Position numbers and translations under genes: made by a program
Shown here: positions 6,084 through 9,931 of the stretch, piece by piece
Layout of the letters: every line of letters starts with the position of its first letter
Position numbering within the stretch: position 1 is the first letter of the stretch
Origin: JAGNZR01 sp051648485
Lineage (GTDB): Bacteria; Fusobacteriota; Fusobacteriia; Fusobacteriales; Fusobacteriaceae
Direction of reading: 5' to 3'
DNA: 9,931 nucleotides
Assembly: GCA_051648485.1 (NCBI GenBank)
Contig: JBOFFH010000079.1
Location: 1-9,931 of the forward strand
Notes under the pieces: model-generated
Database searches by the model: none
Seen by the model: only the letters and a program-made list of their open reading frames with translations
What the model was told of the DNA's origin: nothing

Positions 6084-8885
6084 TTATTTTGTTTCGGCCC
6101 AAGAATCTCCTATCTCTCCATTTACTTCTAAATTTACATTTTTAAATTTTACTGCCATTGTCATAAGATTCTCTATTTTCTCTTTATATTCATCTACTTT
6201 TTCTTCATCCACTTCAAAAATAAGTTCATCATGAACTTGAAGAACAAGTTTTATAGACTCTTTACCCTTAATAAATTCATAAATATCTACCATAGCCACC
6301 TTAATAATTTCTGCTGCTGTACCTTGAATTATTGTATTGACAGCTGTTCTTTCAGCTTGCATTTTTAAAGTTCTATTTCTAGAGTTAATTCCCTCTATCT
6401 CTCTTTTTCTTCCAAAAAGAGTCGTTACATAGCCATGTTCTTGTGCAAATTCTAAAGTTTCCATTTCAAACTCTTTTACTCTCGGATATTGGCTGAAATA
6501 TGCATCTATGTATGTTACTGCTTCTTTATTTGATATTTTTAGCTCTTTAGCCAATCCAAAAGCAGTTTTCCCATAAATTAAACTAAAGTTCACGATTTTA
6601 GCTACTGTTCGTTGCTCTCTAGTCACTGAGGTTTCGCCTTTTAAATCGAAAATTTTTCTAGCAGTCATTTCATGTAAATCTTGATTTTCTTTATAAGCTT
6701 TTACTAAATTGACATCCTCTGTAAACTCTGTTAAAACACGAAGTTCTATCTGAGAATAATCTATTCCTAAAAGTTTTTTTCCAGGTTCTACAACAAATCC
6801 TTTTCTCAGTAAAATTCCCTCTTCTGATTTCACTGGAATATTTTGTAGATTGGGATTAGAAGAAGAAAGTCTTCCTGTAGCTGTTCCTATTTGATTGAAA
6901 GAGCTATGAAGCCTACCTTTTTTATCAGCCAATTTTGGAAGTGGCTCAACATACGTTTGAACTAGCTTCGATAACTTTCTATGTTCTAACAGTTGTTCCG
7001 CTATTTCAAATCCCATATCTCTTAAACCTTCTAGCACATCTACATCTGTAGAAGGACCTGTTTTATTTTTTTTCAAAATTGGAAGGTTCATGTCTATAAA
7101 TAAAATTTCTCCTAACTGTTTAGGTGAATTTATATTGAATTCTTTTTTTGCCAATTTATAAATACTAGATTTGATGCCTTCTAATTTTTCATTAAACTTA
7201 ATTTCTAAACTTTTAAAATAAGCAGTATCTATTTTTATTCCATTTTTTTCCATATCATAGAGTACTTCTATAAGAGGGAGTTCTATTTTTTTCCATACTT
7301 CTTCTAAATTTTCTTTTTTTAATTCATTTAAAATAGTGATTCCTACCAAAGAGATTATTTTACTTGACTTAGTTAAATACTCAGCTAAAAGATCTGAATC
7401 TAATTCTTCTGGAAGTTTCTTTTTAAACTGTTCCTCATATGTTAATGAACTTTCATTGAAATATTCATTCATTATAAGTTCTAAACTAAATTTTGAGCTA
7501 GAAGTTAAAAGGTGATAACCTATCATAATGTCTAAAATAATATCCTCTTTTTTTACTTTTATTCCAAGTTCCAATATAGATTTTAGATCATAAGTAAAAA
7601 TCTTTAACTCATTTTTGAAAAAAGTATTTAAAAGATCTAATTCTAGATTTTTCACAAAAAGTCCCTCATACTTGAGCGGAATAAAATAACTATTTTTTTC
7701 TGTTGAAATGGCTAAAGCTATTTTTTTCCCAAAAATAGAAATCTTTTTATTTTCAATCTCCAAAATTTCTTTTTTCATATTTTCAAAAGTTTCTAAATTG
7801 TTTACAACTTTAAAAAAATGAGTTTCAAAATCAAATTTTTCTTTAATTTCAACATCTATTAGTTCTTTTTCTATTTGTTCACTTTGAAAATTTAAAGTCA
7901 GATTATTTTGAAGTTTTTTTTCTATTTTTTTTTCAGAATTATCCAAATTTATTTCAACATTTTTTTTCTCAGACACTTTATCAATCGATTTTAATTCACT
8001 ATCAACTAGTCTTTTTAGATGCATCTTAAATTCCAAACGAGTATAAAATTCTCTAAGTTTTTCGGTGTCTTCTCCATAATTGAGGTCTTCCCCCTTAACA
8101 TCTTTCAATTCTTCTAGATTTTTATCTATTATAGCCAGTTTTCTGCTTAAAAAAGCTAACTCTTTGTCTTCTATCATATTTTGTATCAAAGATTTTCCTA
8201 TTCCAGGAAGTTCTGTTAAAAATTCTAAATTTTCATAAATTCCTTCTAAGTTTCCATATTTTTCTAACATAGGAATAGCTTTTTTAGGTCCTATTTTTCT
8301 AACACCTGGAATTCCATCACTTGTATCTCCAACTAAACCAAATAAGTCTGGAACTTTATCACTGTGAACCCCTAAATGTTCTACAACATCACTGTCTGTT
8401 GCAAGAATTTTAAAACCATCCTTTCCCTCTCCTTTTCCTAAAAGAGCTATACTGATATTTTTATCTATTATCTGAGCTAAATCCTTATCCCCAGTAACTA
8501 CAATTACTTTATAATTTTCTTGACTGAGTTTAGTTGCTAAAGTTCCTAGCACATCATCGGCTTCATGAGTTGGCACTTTAAATCTTTTTATGTTAAAACA
8601 GTCTAATAGTTCTTCTATTCTTGAAATTTGACTTATTAAATCCTCTGGTGCCGCTTCTCTTTTGGCTTTATAACCGCCATAAATCTCTGTTCTTTTCAGT
8701 GAACTACGAGATACATCAAAAGCTGCCGCCATATAATCTGGAGTGAACTCTTTTATTATTTTAAGAAGTGTTCCTATAAATCCATAAACTGCTCCTGTGT
8801 GTTCATTTTTTGTTTTAAAATGAGGGTTCGCATAAAAGGCTCTATACATTATTGCACTTGTATCTAAAAGTACTGCAGTTTTCAT
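6084..8885 (-). CDS. polA: DNA polymerase I (5' nuclease + inactive 3'-5' exonuclease domain + polymerase)
   Basis: A 933-residue, full-length Pol I for Okazaki-fragment processing and repair synthesis. The 5' nuclease (about 1-290) keeps its metal ligands and DNA-binding motifs: LLDTSAIMYRAF at 6-17, AAFDVSRSSLKR at 54-65, HEADDVLG at 107-114, TGDKDLAQI at 131-139 and LVGDTSDGIPGVRKIGPKKA at 184-203. A charged Lys/Glu/Asn-rich linker fills about 297-350. The exonuclease-like domain (about 355-510) lacks the DxE motif expected near 382 and the distal Asp near 505, so proofreading is probably lost; one Asp (433) remains. The polymerase has motif A DYSQIELR (709-716), motif B RTVAKIVNFSLIYG (759-772) and motif C VHDE (884-887). 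The start is ATG at 8885 with GAGGAG 7 bases upstream. It is the first gene after a divergent promoter and probably heads the operon; whiA follows after 15 bases. Confidence 0.98.
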   Translation of the reverse strand: MKTAVLLDTSAIMYRAFYANPHFKTKNEHTGAVYGFIGTLLKIIKEFTPDYMAAAFDVSRSSLKRTEIYGGYKAKREAAPEDLISQISRIEELLDCFNIKRFKVPTHEADDVLGTLATKLSQENYKVIVVTGDKDLAQIIDKNISIALLGKGEGKDGFKILATDSDVVEHLGVHSDKVPDLFGLVGDTSDGIPGVRKIGPKKAIPMLEKYGNLEGIYENLEFLTELPGIGKSLIQNMIEDKELAFLSRKLAIIDKNLEELKDVKGEDLNYGEDTEKLREFYTRLEFKMHLKRLVDSELKSIDKVSEKKNVEINLDNSEKKIEKKLQNNLTLNFQSEQIEKELIDVEIKEKFDFETHFFKVVNNLETFENMKKEILEIENKKISIFGKKIALAISTEKNSYFIPLKYEGLFVKNLELDLLNTFFKNELKIFTYDLKSILELGIKVKKEDIILDIMIGYHLLTSSSKFSLELIMNEYFNESSLTYEEQFKKKLPEELDSDLLAEYLTKSSKIISLVGITILNELKKENLEEVWKKIELPLIEVLYDMEKNGIKIDTAYFKSLEIKFNEKLEGIKSSIYKLAKKEFNINSPKQLGEILFIDMNLPILKKNKTGPSTDVDVLEGLRDMGFEIAEQLLEHRKLSKLVQTYVEPLPKLADKKGRLHSSFNQIGTATGRLSSSNPNLQNIPVKSEEGILLRKGFVVEPGKKLLGIDYSQIELRVLTEFTEDVNLVKAYKENQDLHEMTARKIFDLKGETSVTREQRTVAKIVNFSLIYGKTAFGLAKELKISNKEAVTYIDAYFSQYPRVKEFEMETLEFAQEHGYVTTLFGRKREIEGINSRNRTLKMQAERTAVNTIIQGTAAEIIKVAMVDIYEFIKGKESIKLVLQVHDELIFEVDEEKVDEYKEKIENLMTMAVKFKNVNLEVNGEIGDSWAETK

Positions 8886-8921
8886 TGAATCACTCCTCTT
8901 TTTTTACTTATTCTGTCTTTC

Positions 8922-8950
8922 ATTATAGCATATTTCCATTTAGATTTTAA
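8922..8950 (-). promoter_or_regulatory. Predicted sigma-70-type promoter of the polA operon
   Basis: On the minus strand a perfect TATAAT (8922-8927) is preceded by TGC, giving an extended -10. TTAAAA (8945-8950), four of six matches to TTGACA, sits 17 bases upstream. Transcription should start near 8914-8916, leaving a leader of about 30 bases with the Shine-Dalgarno GAGGAG before the ATG. No other convincing promoter or terminator is seen between here and coaBC. Confidence 0.75.
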
Positions 8951-8958
8951 TTTAAAAT
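8944..8958. promoter_or_regulatory. 15-bp AT palindrome between the divergent promoters (possible operator)
   Basis: ATTTTAA, one central T, then TTAAAAT form a perfect 7-bp inverted repeat. It covers the predicted polA -35 box and ends 8 bases before the ssb -35. Position suggests a regulator site, but AT-rich DNA produces such repeats by chance, and an A/T-rich upstream element for RNA polymerase is an equal explanation. Confidence 0.3.
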
Positions 8959-8966
8959 TTTTCATT

Positions 8967-8994
8967 TTGTTTTAAAGGAATTTTCTGTTATAAT
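8967..8994 (+). promoter_or_regulatory. Predicted sigma-70-type promoter of ssb
   Basis: A perfect TATAAT (8989-8994) directly follows TGT, so it is an extended -10. TTGTTT (8967-8972) lies 16 bases upstream as a partial -35, and A/T-rich DNA precedes it. The start should be near 9001, giving a leader of about 35 bases that includes GGAGG (9026-9030), 6 bases before the ssb ATG. Confidence 0.8.
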
Positions 8995-9036
8995 TCATAG
9001 TATAGCGAATACAATAAAACATTTTGGAGGTATATT

Positions 9037-9459
9037 ATGAACGTTGTAATATTAATTGGAAGACTAACTCGTGACCCCGAGTTAAAATTTGGACAAAGCG
9101 GAAAAGCTTATTCAAGATTTTCATTAGCTGTGGATAATCCATTTAAAAAAGAGGAACCTGATTTTGTAAACTGTGTAGCTTTTGGAAAAACTGCTGAACT
9201 TATTGGTGAGTATTTGAGAAAAGGAAAAAAAGTTGCTGTAAATGGAAAATTACAAATGAATAGATTTGAAATAAATGGTGAAAAACGTACATCTTATGAT
9301 GTTCTTGTGGAAACTGTAGAATTTCTTGAACCTAAATCTTATGGAGAAAACCAAACATATTCATCAGCTCCTAGTTACTCTGCACCTAATCCTGCACCTA
9401 AAGCTGCTGCTACTGAAGTTGCGGATGACTCTTTTGATGAAGACGAGTTTCCTTTCTAA
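9037..9459 (+). CDS. ssb: Single-stranded DNA-binding protein SSB
   Basis: A 140-residue SSB that by family forms a tetramer coating single-stranded DNA in replication, recombination and repair. The OB fold spans about 1-98: MNVVILIGRLTRDPEL at 1-16, YSRFSLAVDNPF at 25-36, DFVNCVAFGKTAELIGEYL at 42-60, GKKVAVNGKLQMNRFE at 63-78. A short Tyr/Ser/Pro/Ala linker (about 101-128) leads to an acidic tip ending DEDEFPF, the conserved peptide that recruits partner proteins. SSB is rather short but complete. The ATG has a near-perfect GGAGG 6 bases upstream and its own extended -10 promoter, consistent with high expression. It diverges from polA, another replication gene, and is followed after 8 bases by a VanZ-like gene. 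A phage or plasmid SSB is possible in principle but nothing nearby supports it. Confidence 0.97.
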   Translation: MNVVILIGRLTRDPELKFGQSGKAYSRFSLAVDNPFKKEEPDFVNCVAFGKTAELIGEYLRKGKKVAVNGKLQMNRFEINGEKRTSYDVLVETVEFLEPKSYGENQTYSSAPSYSAPNPAPKAAATEVADDSFDEDEFPF

Positions 9460-9467
9460 AAATTATT

Positions 9468-9887
9468 ATGAAAAACTTAAGTAGAATTTTATTTGTAACA
9501 ACAATTTTGGCTATTTTTTATTTTTCCAGTCAACCAGGATTAGTTTCTAAAGCTCAAACTGCAGATTTTAGACATTTTTTAGGAATAAGTTACAAAGTAT
9601 TAGGAATTAACGTTAGAAAATGGGCTCATGTTTTTATCTATTTTTTTTTAGGATTCCTTTTTATACTTTCTTTAGGCAAATTAACTTTTAAAAAATTTGT
9701 TTTAAGTTTCTTTTTTATTTTAATTTTCGGATTTTTTGATGAACTTTATCAGTCTAAAATTCCAGGAAGAATTTCAACTCTAAAAGATGTTAAAATAGAT
9801 TTTTATGGAGGAAGTGCTGGAATTTTTTTAGCATCTTTCTTAAAAATAGTTTTTCAATCAATACAAAAGAGGCTATCCAAAAAATAG
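9468..9887 (+). CDS. VanZ-like family membrane protein
   Basis: A 139-residue integral membrane protein with four likely helices (about 5-21, 53-70, 75-91, 112-129). VanZ-family signatures are visible in order: FYFSSQPG at 17-24, RKWAHVFIYFFLG at 50-62, FDELYQ at 90-95, PGR at 99-101, and an Asp-rich stretch with D107, D111 and GGSAG at 114-118. The family is named for the teicoplanin-resistance accessory VanZ, but most members are chromosomal and of unknown function, so resistance should not be inferred; no other van gene is seen. The ATG lies 8 bases after the ssb stop and has no recognisable Shine-Dalgarno, so translation may depend on ribosomes finishing ssb. The stop TAG (9885-9887) sits inside the terminator hairpin, so the last codons double as the terminator stem. 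Confidence 0.87.
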   Translation: MKNLSRILFVTTILAIFYFSSQPGLVSKAQTADFRHFLGISYKVLGINVRKWAHVFIYFFLGFLFILSLGKLTFKKFVLSFFFILIFGFFDELYQSKIPGRISTLKDVKIDFYGGSAGIFLASFLKIVFQSIQKRLSKK

Positions 9888-9899
9888 CCTCTTTTTTTT
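9865..9899 (+). terminator. Intrinsic terminator of the ssb-VanZ transcript
   Basis: AAAAGAGGCTAT (9865-9876) and ATAGCCTCTTTT (9884-9895) pair perfectly over 12 bp around a 7-base loop, followed by a T run to 9899. The left arm and loop encode the last residues of the VanZ-like protein and the stop codon is in the right arm. Read on the minus strand the stem is followed by TTTT, so it may also stop a convergent transcript. Confidence 0.93.
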
Positions 9900-9930
9900 A
9901 TCCTCTTGTTGCCAATGGCATAAGAATGTA
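9898..9930 (-). CDS. Possible C-terminal tail of a convergent gene (partial, unidentified)
   Basis: Entering from the right edge on the minus strand, one frame reads YILMPLATRG and then TAA (9898-9900). The stop lies right beside the hairpin at 9865-9895, which can work in both directions and would suit a convergent gene pair. Ten residues are too few to assign a family, and an open frame this short can arise by chance. The other minus-strand frame reads on through the terminator, which is less likely. No plus-strand start with a Shine-Dalgarno is visible here. Confidence 0.3.
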   Translation of the reverse strand, partial: YILMPLATRG

Positions 9931-9931
9931 T

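Noticed and set aside
9468..9887. Glycopeptide resistance determinant
   Set aside because: Only a VanZ-family membrane protein is present, with no vanHAX or regulatory genes; chromosomal VanZ-like genes are common and mostly unrelated to resistance.
9910..9920. Small inverted repeat TGCC-AAT-GGCA near the right edge
   Set aside because: Only four base pairs with a three-base loop and no T tract; most likely chance within possible coding sequence.

Overview
The window is strongly AT-rich and gene-dense. It holds eight genes on the minus strand and two on the plus strand, diverging from one 151-bp intergenic region. The gene set (polA, whiA, ribF, scpA, murJ, corA, coaBC, ssb, a VanZ-like gene), the A/T-biased codon use and the Lys/Ile/Asn/Glu-rich proteins suggest a low-GC anaerobe. 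A member of the Fusobacteriota is my best guess; a low-GC Firmicute is the main alternative. I could not confirm this with a search. Everything except one coiled-coil protein belongs to a recognisable housekeeping family, so this looks like core chromosome. I see no insertion sequence, prophage gene, CRISPR array, tRNA or rRNA, and no gene-free stretch longer than 300 bases.

Minus-strand block, transcribed right to left: polA (DNA polymerase I), whiA, ribF (riboflavin kinase/FAD synthetase), scpA (condensin kleisin), murJ (lipid II flippase), corA (Mg2+/Co2+ channel family), an unrecognised coiled-coil gene, and the 5' end of coaBC, cut by the left edge. Gaps run from overlaps of 1 to 17 bases up to about 25 bases. 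I see no terminator between genes, so the block is probably one operon driven from a promoter upstream of polA. Several starts are translationally tuned: whiA starts with TTG, murJ and the coiled-coil gene with GTG. Several Shine-Dalgarno sites lie inside the preceding gene.

Plus-strand block: ssb (single-stranded DNA-binding protein) and, 8 bases after it, a four-helix VanZ-family membrane protein. A strong hairpin terminator contains the VanZ-like gene's own stop codon. A short reading frame entering from the right edge on the minus strand may be the tail of a convergent gene.

The centre of the window is a divergent pair of good promoters for polA and ssb, each with a TGn-TATAAT extended -10. 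A 15-bp AT palindrome lies between them, over the polA -35. Functionally the window combines DNA replication and repair (PolA, SSB), chromosome organisation and division (ScpA, WhiA), envelope building (MurJ), ion supply (CorA) and cofactor synthesis (RibF makes FMN; the CoaC half of CoaBC is an FMN enzyme). The points most worth a second look are the coiled-coil gene lying in frame behind corA across one TAG and a G7 tract, the A-tract-rich corA start, WhiA placed between polA and ribF with ScpA and MurJ downstream, and the apparently proofreading-dead PolA.
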